Shown here: piece after piece, positions 43,067 to 51,865 of the stretch
Position numbering within the stretch: the first letter of the stretch is position 1
Layout of the letters: each line of letters begins with the position of its first letter
Program-made: the position numbers and the translations under genes
The notes under the pieces: model-generated
Database searches by the model: none
Seen by the model: the letters and a program-made list of their open reading frames with translations, nothing else
What the model was told of the DNA's origin: nothing
NCBI GenBank assembly: GCA_015075175.1
Contig: JABTUV010000017.1
Location: 1 to 64,000, forward strand
Direction of reading: 5' to 3'
DNA length: 64,000 nt
Source of the DNA: a bacterium
Lineage (GTDB): Bacteria > Hinthialibacterota > Hinthialibacteria > H5-UNCL2

Positions 43067-45822
43067 ATGCTGAGGAAGCGGAGCCAGCGCCAGAAAGCGC
43101 GCGCGGCCACGCAGGTTGCCGCGCCCGAGTCGCCCCCGCCGGCAGCGCGCCCGCCGCGCGGCCGGCGCCGCTGGCTGCGCTTGGCCATGGCCGCCCTTTT
43201 GGCCTACATGGTCGTCTTCTCCGTCCTCCTGGGTCTCGGACTGGCCTACGTCATGGACATCCTGGAGAGCTTGGATCCCGAGCTGGCGCGCATGGAGACC
43301 TATCGTCCCAAGCAGGTCACGCGCGTCCTGGACCGGGACGGCGCCCTGGTCGGCGAAATCTTCGAGGAAAAGCGCGAACTCGTCCCCTTCTCCGACATGT
43401 GCCAGTACGAAGCCGGCCAGCCGCGCTGGTATCTCATCCAGGCGCTGGTCGCGACCGAGGACAAGAATTACTTCCGGCATTACGGCGTCGATCCCGAGGG
43501 CATCCTGCGCGCGGCGTGGGTGAACCTGAAGGCGGGTTCCATCCGCGAGGGCGGCAGTACCCTCACCCAGCAACTGGCCAAGGACATGATCCTCACCGCG
43601 ACGCGCACTTGGGAGCGCAAAATCCGCGAGGCGTTCCTGGCGCTGCGCATCACCCAACGCTACACCAAGGAAGAGACGCTGGAGATTTACCTCAACCAGG
43701 TCGAGTTCGGCCACGACATCCACGGCATCGGCGCGGCGGCGCAGTTCTACTTCAACAAGCACGTCTCCGAGTTGTCGCTGGAGGAGTGCGCGACGCTGGT
43801 GGGCCTCTTGAAGGCGCCGACGCGCTACTCGCCCATCATCAACCCCAAGCGCAGCGCCGAGCGGATGCGGGTGGTGCTGGCGCGGATGCGGGAGGAGGGG
43901 TATCTGTCGGAGCGCGAGCTGGCGCGCGCCCGCGACCGCACGCTGCGCTTGGCGGGCCGCCGCGGTTCGGTGCGACGCATCGTGAAGATGCCCTATTTCT
44001 TGGACTACGTCAGCCGCGACCTGGCCGGCTCGGGCATGTTCGGCACGCGCAAGTCTCCCGGCGCCCTCTCCGAGCAGTACAAGTTGACTTACGACGACAT
44101 CCGCGAACAGGGATTCGTGGTGCGCACCACGCTGGACCCGAACCTGCAGGAGATCAGCGAAAACGCGCTGCGCGCGGGCGTGCGCGCCATCGAGCAGGAA
44201 CGGCGCCGCCATTCCTGGTACTGGGGCGACTCCGAACCGCCGCCCTGGCCCACCCGCCTCTCCGACGGCGCCGTCCTGGACGCCGTGATCGAGGCCTCCT
44301 CGGAGGACACGCTCACCGTCAGGCTCTCACTGGACGGCTCGCGCGTGGTCGTCGCCGCTTCGCCCGAGCATCCCGCGCGCCGCTGGATGACCGAGTACGG
44401 GGTGCTGGACAAGGGTTTCCACGTGCGCGTCATCGCGCACGCCTCCATCCCCCCCTTAACAAGGGAGGTTAGGGGGGACAAAGCCTACACCTTCACCCTC
44501 ATGGACGAGCCGCACGTGCAGGGCGCGGTGGTGCTCCTGGAGTGGCCACGGGCCGGATTGCGGCGCTGGTCGGCGGAACCAACTACGCCGAAAGCAACTT
44601 CATCCGCGCCGCGCAGGCCAAGCGCCAGCCGGGCTCGGCCTTCAAGCCCATCGAGTACACCGCGGCCCTGGAGGAGCGGGAAAAGTGGCTGACCGCCGCC
44701 TTGGCGGCCCTCTCGCAGGACCTGCCCCCGCCCCCCGTCGCGGGCTTCACCCCCATGTCCCGGCTTTACGACAAGTATCTCGAATTCCGCGTGGGCAACA
44801 AGAAATGGGTCCCCCGCAACTACCACAATGAGTACTGGGGACCGGTGACGGTGCGATTCGCGCTGGAGAAGTCGCTCAACGTGGCCAGCATCGATCTCGT
44901 GATGCGCTTTGCGGGCACCTGGCCGGAGGGCATCCGCCGTACGCAGGACGTGGCGCGCCGCCTGGGCATCGAAAGCCCCATCGGCGACGATCTCTCCGTC
45001 ACTTTGGGCACCTCGGAGGTGACGCCGCTCGAGCTGGCCGCCGCCTACGCCACCCTGGCCAACGGCGGCGTTTTCAACCGTCCCTGGTGTGTCGAGCGCA
45101 TCACCCGCTTGGACGGCCTGCAAGTCTACGAGCACACGCCCAGCCCCAGCCTGGCGGTCTCTCCTCAGGTCGCCTTTCTCATGACGCGGCTCTTGCAAAA
45201 CGTGGTCGCCAAGGGTACGGCGGTGCGCGCCGGGCGGGAACTGGGGCACAACTTCGCCGGCAAGACGGGCACGACCAACGAGTATACCGACGCCTGGTTT
45301 GCGGGCTACGGGCGCGGACTGTGCTGCGTGGTGTACGTGGGCTTTGACGAGCGCAAGTCGCTGGGAGCGCGCATGGAGGGCGCCCACGCCGCCCTGCCCA
45401 TCTGGATCGATGTGATGCGCCGCGCCCGCGAACTCTATCCCGCCCAGTTCCGCGAGTTCGATCCGCCTGAGAAGGTCACCGCCCTGACGGTGTGCGAGAA
45501 ATCCGGCCTCCTGCCGGTCTCGGAGTGTTACGAGAACAAGTCGGTCGTCGAAGAATACTTTCTGTCCGGGACGACGCCCTACGAGTATTGCGATCTGCAC
45601 GCGCGTTTTCCGATGGAGCCGGCCGAGCCGCCGTCGCTGGCGGCGTTGTTGCGCGAGGATCGCGCGCGCGAGGCCGCCGAGCGCCCCGCGGGGCGCATTC
45701 GCCGGCCCCACCGCGTCCCCCAGAGCGCCCCCCGCCTCGACCCCAGGCGCCTGGACTGGTGGGACGCTCCGCTGCTCCGCTTCCCCCACGGAAGTGAACT
45801 CTGGGACGACCAGGCCGACTGA
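43067..45822 (+). CDS. penicillin-binding protein 1A (bifunctional transglycosylase/transpeptidase), frameshifted
   Basis: Periplasmic peptidoglycan synthase anchored by one N-terminal helix (LAMAALLAYMVVFSVLLG). The GT51 domain shows ATEDKNYFRHYGVDPEG (catalytic Glu), GGSTLTQQLAKDM, RKIREAFLALR and EIYLNQVEFGHDIHGIG. At about 44540 the frame breaks after GAVVLLE and resumes as TGRIAALVGGTNYAES. A missing A restores the usual D/E-x-x-TGRI junction. The transpeptidase domain has SAFK (in QPGSAFKP), SLN and KTGTTNEYTDAWF. Total about 918 residues. A CCCCCTTAACAAGG repeat at 44448-44478 lies in frame as IPPLTREVRGD just before the break. Start ATG 43067; weak GGCGGG upstream. Confidence 0.92.
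44448..44478. repeat. in-frame CCCCCTTAACAAGGGAGG palindrome inside PBP1A
   Basis: TCCCCCCTTAACAAGGGAGG followed by TTAGGGGGGA belongs to the same family as the intergenic copies at 31745 and 47417. It encodes IPPLTREVRG between the two catalytic domains. Confidence 0.85.
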
Positions 45823-45912
45823 GAGGCCTTCATCTTTCAAGCAGTGGGCCGGGCATTCCCGCCCGAAATAGGGAGCGAGAGGTTCTCGGCATCACACTTG
45901 CGAGAGGACTTC

Positions 45913-45960
45913 GTTTGAGTAAGAGTAAGAGCAAGATTAAGATTATGAGTAAGCTTAAGA
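45913..45960. repeat. GAGTAA/GATTAA hexamer tract
   Basis: GAGTAAGAGTAAGAGCAAGA and following ATTAAGATTATGAGTAAGC are the reverse-complement type of the tract at 42940-43010, so hexamer tracts flank the PBP1A gene in inverted orientation. The tract abuts the bshA start. Confidence 0.8.
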
Positions 45961-45961
45961 T

Positions 45962-47176
45962 ATGAGAAAGCACGATTCCAATTCCCAGCCGTTGCGAATC
46001 GGCATGGTCTGTTATCCCTCCATCGGCGGCAGCGGCATCGTGGCGACCGAGCTGGGAAAGCAACTCGTCTGCCGCGGCCACGACGTGCACTTCTTCTCTT
46101 ATGACGTGCCCTATCGTCTCACGGACAAGGACGGCGAGGACCTGTCGGTCCCGTGTTCCGAGGGCAAGCGCGGGCGGCTGCTCTTCCACCACATCGACAT
46201 TCCCGACTTTCCGCTGCTGCGTTTCCCCCCTTACACCATCGCGCTGGCCAGCGAGCTGTGCGCGCTCGCCGCCGCCGAGCGGCTGGACCTTGTGCACGTG
46301 CACTACGCCATTCCCCACAGCCTTTCGGCGGTACTGGCCAAGCTGATGCTGCGCGAGGCGGGCCGCTCGAATCTGCCCGTCATTACCACCCTGCACGGAA
46401 CCGACACGGCTCTGATCGGGTTGGACCGGCGCTTCAAGCCCACGGTCGAGTTCTCGCTCAACGCTTGCGATGCCGTGACGGCGGTGTCGCACGCCCTGCG
46501 GCAGCAGACGCTGCGCGACTTCTCCCTCCGCCTGCCCATCGAGGTGATCTACAACTTCGTGGACCCGGAGCAGTTCATGCCCGCCGACCAACCGTCCGCC
46601 CCGCCTTACGTGATCGTGCATGTTTCCAACTTCCGCGAGATCAAGCGCGCCGACGAGGCGGTGCTGATTTTCTCGTACATGAAAAAGATGCTGGATTGCC
46701 GGCTGGTGTTCGTGGGGTCGGGACCGACCGAGGCGCTGGCGCGCGAGCAGGCGGAGCGGCTCGGCGTGGCCGCCCGGGTCGAGTTCGTGGGGCGCGTGTT
46801 GGACGTGGGCAAGGTGTTGGCGGGCAGCCACCTCCTCCTGTCGACTTCCGAGATGGAGAGTTTCGGCATGTCCATCGCCGAGGCGATGGCCTGCGGCGTG
46901 CCGGTAGTCGCCTACCGGGTGGGCGGGATTCCCGAAGTGGTGGGCGACTGCCCGGCCGTGGAACTGGTGGAACTGGGCGACACTTGCGGCATGGCGGCGG
47001 CGGCCGGCCGGCTCTTGGAGCGATCCCGCCAGGAACCCGAACTGGGCCTGGCGGCGCGCCGCCGCATTCTCGACCACTTCACCCCCGAGCACATCGTCCC
47101 CCACTACGAGGCGCTCTACCGCCGATTGCTCTCCACAAGCGAACGCGAACCGGTCGCCCGGGACCGTCGCTCATGA
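45962..47176 (+). CDS. bshA: BshA-type glycosyltransferase (N-acetyl-alpha-D-glucosaminyl L-malate synthase)
   Basis: GT4 enzyme for the first step of bacillithiol synthesis, joining UDP-GlcNAc and L-malate. The 404-residue protein has the diagnostic N-terminus RIGMVCYPSIGGSGIVATELG, then HVHYAIPHSLSAVLAKLML, TTLHGTDTALIGLD, EVIYNFVDPEQF, VIVHVSNFREIKR and ESFGMSIAEAMACGVP. These match the BshA subfamily along its full length rather than general GT4 enzymes. ATG 45962 directly follows a hexamer tract and lacks a clear ribosome binding site. bshB and bshC are not in the window. A role in low-molecular-weight thiol synthesis is inferred from family assignment. Confidence 0.88.
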   Translation: MRKHDSNSQPLRIGMVCYPSIGGSGIVATELGKQLVCRGHDVHFFSYDVPYRLTDKDGEDLSVPCSEGKRGRLLFHHIDIPDFPLLRFPPYTIALASELCALAAAERLDLVHVHYAIPHSLSAVLAKLMLREAGRSNLPVITTLHGTDTALIGLDRRFKPTVEFSLNACDAVTAVSHALRQQTLRDFSLRLPIEVIYNFVDPEQFMPADQPSAPPYVIVHVSNFREIKRADEAVLIFSYMKKMLDCRLVFVGSGPTEALAREQAERLGVAARVEFVGRVLDVGKVLAGSHLLLSTSEMESFGMSIAEAMACGVPVVAYRVGGIPEVVGDCPAVELVELGDTCGMAAAAGRLLERSRQEPELGLAARRRILDHFTPEHIVPHYEALYRRLLSTSEREPVARDRRS

Positions 47177-47194
47177 GGCTGCTCTTTCAACAAT

Positions 47195-47447
47195 GGAACG
47201 CGAAAACCCGAGCCGTGTCGTCCAGTAGGCCCCGGTCACGCATGAACCCGAGCCGTGTCCTCCAGTAGGCGCCCGTCATACATGAACCCGAGCCGTGTCC
47301 TCCGGTAGGCCCCGGTCACGCATGAACCCGAGCCGTGTCCTCGAGTAGGCCCGGAGTCTGCGGAGGGCCGTATCGAGAGGCACGGCGGCGTAACGCCGGC
47401 CAGCCCTCGCGCACTATCCCCCCCGCCCCCCTTGTTAAGGGGGGAGT
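47195..47447. repeat. 40-nt tandem array plus composite-element centre and CCCCCTTGTTAAGG palindrome
   Basis: Four 40-nt units (47201-47240, 47241-47280, 47281-47320, 47321-47360) share AACCCGAGCCGTGTCCTC. They are followed by GGCCGTATCGAGAGGCACGG and a CCCCCTTGTTAAGGGGGGAG palindrome (47417-47447). The array has no spacers that differ from each other as in CRISPR. It lies in the gap between convergent bshA and the STAS gene. Confidence 0.85.
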
Positions 47448-47451
47448 CATG

Positions 47452-47799
47452 TCAGCTGGGAGTCTCAAAGCCCGCCAGGGCGGCGGCTTCACTGTCGGCG
47501 ATGTCGAAGAAATGCACCAGGTCGGTATTGGAGAGTACGCGCCGCACCTCGGGACAGACGCCGAAGAGCTTCATCCTGCCCCCCGCGGCGGCGAAAGCGT
47601 GCTGCATCTCGATCAGGAGGCCCAGGCCGCTGCTGTCCACGTAGGGAACGGCGGCCAGATCGACCAGGAGGAGCACGTCGCCCTCCTCGCGATAGCGACG
47701 CAGTCCCCGCCGCAACTCGTCGGCGGAAAAGAAGTCCAGCTCGCCGGACAACCGCACGATTCGCACCCGTCCGGCCTTTTCGGTTGAAACCTGCACCAT
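47452..47799 (-). CDS. STAS-domain protein (anti-sigma factor antagonist-like)
   Basis: A 115-residue single-domain protein of the SpoIIAA/RsbV type, which in relatives binds an anti-sigma factor and is controlled by serine phosphorylation. Visible features are VRIVRLSGELDFFSADELRRG, the phosphorylatable serine region VPYVDSSGLGLLIEM and the terminal helix. The ATG at 47799 is listed. A GTG at 47796 is better spaced from GAGGA (47806-47802), and a GTG at 47808 overlaps the preceding stop (GTGA), so the exact start is uncertain by a few residues. It is the last gene of the four-gene minus-strand operon. No anti-sigma kinase is adjacent. Confidence 0.85.
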   Translation of the reverse strand: MVQVSTEKAGRVRIVRLSGELDFFSADELRRGLRRYREEGDVLLLVDLAAVPYVDSSGLGLLIEMQHAFAAAGGRMKLFGVCPEVRRVLSNTDLVHFFDIADSEAAALAGFETPS

Positions 47800-47804
47800 C
47801 TTCC

Positions 47805-49508
47805 TCACGATTGCGGCGGGATGACGGCCTCGGACTCCCCGCTCCAGGCGGCCCGGGGCGCCCGCAACACGGCCACCACCGCCTCCACGATCATCCAGAG
47901 CGAGAAGACTAACAAAAGCAGGCCGATGATTCCAAGCAATTTCTGGGCCTCGCCCGGCCCGAACCAGAACTCCTTCAACTTCAGGACCAGCGCGTACTCC
48001 GTCACGCCGAACACGAACAGCATGGGCGGAAGCGTGTAGCGCACCGGCAGGCGGCGCGAGACGAGATAGGTGGTGGTGACGAGCAGCGCGAGGGCCGCCA
48101 GCAGTTGATTGGTGGCGCCGAACAGCGGCCAGAGTTCCACGCCGCCGCCGGAGAATCCATAACACAGTCCCATCGCGGTCGCAATCGCCAGTCCGCCGGC
48201 GGCGTAGCGGTTGCGCAGGCCCGAGCAACCGGGCAGGCCCGAGAAGAGCTCGGCGACAACGTAGCGCTGCAGCCTCATGCACGAGTCGATCGTGGTCAAC
48301 GCAAACCCGATGATAACGACCGCAATGATGGTCCTCGCCAGTTCCACGCCGATCCCCAGCCGCTCGATCAGGAACGCCGATCCGTTGATGAAAGGCTCCA
48401 GCATGGCGCCCAGCGTGCCGTCTCCGCCCCAGGCGCCGTAGTGCGAGAACCAGTAGCCTGAGTCCACCGCCGAGCAGCACACCACGATGGCCAGCACCGA
48501 CAGGGCGCCCTCGGTCAGCATGGCGCCGTAGGCTACCGGCCGGGCGTCGCTCTCACGCCGCAATTGTCGCACCGAGGTCCCCGACGACACCAGGCAGTGA
48601 AAACCCGAGATGGCCCCGCAGGCGATGGTGATGAAGAGAATCGGGAAGAGCGGCGGCGCGCCCGGCGAACCAAAGGCTTCATAGTGAATCGCCGGCGCCA
48701 CCACCGTCGGATGCGCCAGCACAAGCCCGGCGATGATCAGCCCCATGCCGGCGAAGAGCGCCCAGGCGTTGATGTGGTCGCGCGGCTGCAGGAGCAGCCA
48801 CACGGGCAGAACCGCCGCGAAGTACGAGTAGGCCAGGATGATGCCGATTAGAATCTTGACCGCGTGCGGCGAGGGGAGGCTGATGGGAAAGCGCACGCCC
48901 AGCACGACCAAGACGTAAGCGATGACCACGGCCAGGATCGTGAACATCCACAGGCCCGACTCGCGGCGCCGGAAGAACACGCCCGCGACCATGGCCATGG
49001 CCGTCACTCCCAGCACCGGCACGACCGTCTGCGGATAGGTATGGATTAGGCGCGCGATGATCAGCGCGAACACGGCCAGGACCAGAAGCAGCAGGCAGAA
49101 GATGATCCAGAGAAACAAGAAGCGGCTGCGCGGCCCGACGACCGCGCCGGTCAGGTCGCCGATGGAGCGCCCGCGATGTCGCAGCGAGACGTACATGGCG
49201 CCCAGGTCGTGCACGGCCCCCAAGAGTACGCTGCCCAGTACCACCCAGAGGAAGGCGGGCAGCCAGCCCCAGAACACGGCGATGGCCGGCCCCACGATGG
49301 GCGAAACGCCGGCGATGGTGGCAAAGTGGTGCCCGAAGAGAATCGCCGGCCGGGTGGGAACGTAGTCCACCCCGTCCATCTGTTCGTGGGCCGGCGTCGG
49401 CCGGCTGTCGTCGAAGCGAAACACGCGCCGCACGATATGGCGCGAGTAGAAGCGATAGCCCCAGACGAAGAGCACGGCCGCCGCGGCCAACAAGACCAGC
49501 GAGTTCAT
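47805..49508 (-). CDS. CstA-family carbon starvation/peptide transporter
   Basis: Inner-membrane transporter of 567 residues with about 16 hydrophobic helices. CstA relatives import pyruvate or peptides. Family landmarks are FGHHFATIAGVSPIVGPAIA near residue 57, LGAVHDLGAMYVSLRHRG, GFHCLVSSGTSVRQL and LWPLFGATNQLLAALALL. The ATG at 49508 has AAGGGGAG upstream and overlaps the stop of the WYL regulator (ATGA). The tight coupling suggests that the WYL protein controls it or responds to the same signal. The STAS gene follows with overlapping or nearly overlapping codons. Confidence 0.93.
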   Translation of the reverse strand: MNSLVLLAAAAVLFVWGYRFYSRHIVRRVFRFDDSRPTPAHEQMDGVDYVPTRPAILFGHHFATIAGVSPIVGPAIAVFWGWLPAFLWVVLGSVLLGAVHDLGAMYVSLRHRGRSIGDLTGAVVGPRSRFLFLWIIFCLLLLVLAVFALIIARLIHTYPQTVVPVLGVTAMAMVAGVFFRRRESGLWMFTILAVVIAYVLVVLGVRFPISLPSPHAVKILIGIILAYSYFAAVLPVWLLLQPRDHINAWALFAGMGLIIAGLVLAHPTVVAPAIHYEAFGSPGAPPLFPILFITIACGAISGFHCLVSSGTSVRQLRRESDARPVAYGAMLTEGALSVLAIVVCCSAVDSGYWFSHYGAWGGDGTLGAMLEPFINGSAFLIERLGIGVELARTIIAVVIIGFALTTIDSCMRLQRYVVAELFSGLPGCSGLRNRYAAGGLAIATAMGLCYGFSGGGVELWPLFGATNQLLAALALLVTTTYLVSRRLPVRYTLPPMLFVFGVTEYALVLKLKEFWFGPGEAQKLLGIIGLLLLVFSLWMIVEAVVAVLRAPRAAWSGESEAVIPPQS

Positions 49509-50479
49509 GACGATTTTCTCCCCTTGGACGGAGCGGCGTAGAGGTCCGTCATTTCGCGCGCGTAGCGGGCCATCTTGTCGCGCAGGCGCTGCGGTTTCTC
49601 CACCCGCGCGTGCGGCCCGTATTGCAGGAGCCACCAGCTGAACTCGTCCAGTCCGCGGGTCGAAAGCGACAGGGTGAGGCCGCCGTCGCGATGGTTCGTC
49701 AGCGTGGCGCGGGGGATGTGCTTCTCGCGGATGTAGGCGGCCACGGTGGGGTCAAACCGCACCACGATGTTCTCCAGCCGTCCGCCCATGATGCCCCAGC
49801 GTTCATCCAGATCGCGCACGTAGTCCTCCAGCGGGGGCGGCGAAAAGGTGCGCGAGAGGGGTTCGACGCTGCGGAAGCGGCCGGCCTTGAAGGTGCGCAC
49901 CTCGCCGCGCTCGCAGCAGTAGGCCACCAGGTACCAGGCGTTTTTCTTATGGACCAGAAAGTACGGATGCAATTCCCGATCGTTTTCCTGGCCGCGGGCG
50001 ACGGAGAGATAGGTAACCGAGACGGCGCGATTGGCGGAGATGGCGGCGCACAGCGCCTCCAGGACGCCGGGCGCGACTCGATTCTCCGGGCACGGCCCGG
50101 CCAAGGTGCGCGCGGACAACTGCGACAGGTCCCCCGCCGTGCCGTTCGCGACCGTCCCGAACAGCTTGTCCAAGAGCCGCCGCCGCGTCGCCTCGTCCAG
50201 GACGTTCTGTTGCACCAGGAGGTTGAGGCCCAGCGTGATGCGGAACGCCTCCTCGGGCGAGAACAGCGCGCCCGCCTGAAAGTACGAGGGCAGAATCTTA
50301 TAGCCGCCCTGATGGAACACAATCGGCACGCCCGCCATGTTCAGATCGCCGATGTCGTCGTAAATGCGCTTTTCGGAGATGCCGAACATGCCCGCCAGAT
50401 CGCGGGGACGCAGATGCGAGTTGCTCTTGACCACGTCCACGATCTCCAGGAGGCGGGCGAGACGATGGTACTTGGGCAT
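49505..50479 (-). CDS. WYL-domain transcriptional regulator
   Basis: A 324-residue DNA-binding protein: N-terminal winged helix-turn-helix (LARLLEIVDVVKSN ... LAGMFGISEKRIYDDI), then a WYL ligand-sensing domain (residues about 140-215, with AVSVTYLS and NAWYLVAYC), then the WCX C-terminal extension (NIVVRFDPTVAAYI). WYL proteins often respond to nucleotides or nucleic-acid ligands. The ATG follows the stop of the LarE-RNase H gene without any gap (TAAATG). Being encoded between a LarE/RNase H fusion and a transporter, it probably regulates its own operon. No operator was identified. Confidence 0.9.
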   Translation of the reverse strand: MPKYHRLARLLEIVDVVKSNSHLRPRDLAGMFGISEKRIYDDIGDLNMAGVPIVFHQGGYKILPSYFQAGALFSPEEAFRITLGLNLLVQQNVLDEATRRRLLDKLFGTVANGTAGDLSQLSARTLAGPCPENRVAPGVLEALCAAISANRAVSVTYLSVARGQENDRELHPYFLVHKKNAWYLVAYCCERGEVRTFKAGRFRSVEPLSRTFSPPPLEDYVRDLDERWGIMGGRLENIVVRFDPTVAAYIREKHIPRATLTNHRDGGLTLSLSTRGLDEFSWWLLQYGPHARVEKPQRLRDKMARYAREMTDLYAAPSKGRKSS

Positions 50480-51787
50480 TTACTTGCCCTTCAGCGCTGC
50501 CGCGGCCAGCCGGTCGGCCAACCCGTTGAGATGCCGGGGAACGTAGCTGATGGCGAAGTGGGCGAAGCGCTTGCGCAGGGGTTCGACGGCGGCGTAGAGC
50601 TTCTTCAGGTTGGGATGCTTGACGCGATACTGGCCGCTCATCTGGCGGACCACCAGTTCGCTGTCCATGAGCACGTGGATGCGGCGCACGCCGCGCGCCA
50701 GCGCGCACTCCAGGCCGCGCTGCAGCGCCACGTACTCGGCGATGTTGTTGGTCGCCTTGCCGATGGGTCCGGAGGCTCGCTCCACCTCCCTGCCGCCGTC
50801 GTCAAAGAGCACGGCGGCGAAGCTGGCGGGGCCGGGGTTGCCGTCGCAGGCCCCGTCGGCGTAGAGCACGTGGATGCCCGGACCGAATGTCTTCGGTCGG
50901 AAGGCCGGCTCGGCCGGGCGCTCCTGCTCCAGCGCACCCGCCGGCAGTGCCGCGTTCAGGCTGCCGCTGCGATAGCCCTCCAGGTCCAGGCTCACCGTCA
51001 GGTAGCCCTGCGCCTTGAACCCGGCTACCACCTCTTCCCGATGTTCCAAAACGCGCGGCAGGTCGGCGGCGGGAACCTCGATGCGCGCGTGATGCTCGCC
51101 CGTGTGGCGCACGCGGAACTGCCGCAGTCCCAGTCGTCGCAAGATGTCTTCCGCCGAGGCGACCATGGCCAGTTTCTCCCTCGTGATCATTTCACCATAC
51201 GGAATGCGCGAGGACAGGCAGGCGAAGCTGGGTTTGTCCCACAGCGGCAGATGGTACACCTCGCGCGCCACGGTGCGAATATCCTCCTTGGTCATGCGGG
51301 CGTCCAAGAGGGGACTCTGCACGCGATGTTCGCGGGCCGCCCGCCGCCCCGGACGATGGTCGCCGGTGTCGTCCCAATTGCTGCCGTCCAGGATGTAGGG
51401 GTATCCCTCGTCCTCCGCCAGGCGTTCCAGTTGCTTGAACAACTCGTCCTTGCAGAAATAGCAGCGGTTGGTGGGATTCTGGGCGTAGCCGGGAATGGCC
51501 AGTTCGGAGTAGTGGATGATGCGATGGTTCCAGCCGCGATCTCGCGCCAGGCCGAGCGCGTCCCGGCCCTCGGCGGCGGAAAGCGTTTCCGAGTCCGCCG
51601 TCACCGAGAGGCAGTTATCGCCCAGGACCTCGTGTCCGACCGCGGACAGGAGGGCGCTGTCCACCCCGCCCGAGTAGGCCACGATCACGCGTCCCAGCTG
51701 CCGCAACCGCCGGCGCAGGAAGTCCAGCTTCTCCGCCGGGGCCGCGGTCGCTTGCGGTACGGCCAGCTCCTCGATCCCAACCGCCAT
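50480..51787 (-). CDS. LarE-like PP-loop sulfur transferase fused to an RNase HI domain
   Basis: A 435-residue fusion. Residues 1-275 are an ATP-pyrophosphatase of the LarE family: SGGVDS at 39-44, NPTNRCYFCKDELF (Cys109, Cys112) and PSFACLSSRIPYG (Cys190, the position of the sulfur-donor cysteine in LarE). LarE makes the nickel-pincer cofactor of lactate racemase by sacrificing cysteine sulfur. Residues 300-435 are an RNase HI fold with the acidic quartet Asp311 (YADGACDGNPG), Glu351, Asp375 (LMDSELVV) and Asp425 (LNGLADRLA). GAGGAGG precedes ATG 51787. No larB, larC or larA lies in the window. The two activities have no obvious shared pathway. Confidence 0.88.
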   Translation of the reverse strand: MAVGIEELAVPQATAAPAEKLDFLRRRLRQLGRVIVAYSGGVDSALLSAVGHEVLGDNCLSVTADSETLSAAEGRDALGLARDRGWNHRIIHYSELAIPGYAQNPTNRCYFCKDELFKQLERLAEDEGYPYILDGSNWDDTGDHRPGRRAAREHRVQSPLLDARMTKEDIRTVAREVYHLPLWDKPSFACLSSRIPYGEMITREKLAMVASAEDILRRLGLRQFRVRHTGEHHARIEVPAADLPRVLEHREEVVAGFKAQGYLTVSLDLEGYRSGSLNAALPAGALEQERPAEPAFRPKTFGPGIHVLYADGACDGNPGPASFAAVLFDDGGREVERASGPIGKATNNIAEYVALQRGLECALARGVRRIHVLMDSELVVRQMSGQYRVKHPNLKKLYAAVEPLRKRFAHFAISYVPRHLNGLADRLAAAALKGK

Positions 51788-51865
51788 GTCGCCTCCTCTC
51801 CCAGTCCGGCTGATGCCTGAGTCTAAACCATCCCAGCGGGGCCTGCAAGGTTCACGTAGCCGCCC

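Noticed and set aside
47201-47360. 40-nt tandem units as a possible CRISPR array
   Set aside because: The units are contiguous and nearly identical over their whole length with no unique spacers, and no cas genes are present; same for 63262-63380 and 28422-28545.
47808-48480. N-terminal extension of the STAS frame
   Set aside because: It overlaps the CstA gene in another frame; the STAS domain alone has the normal length of this family.
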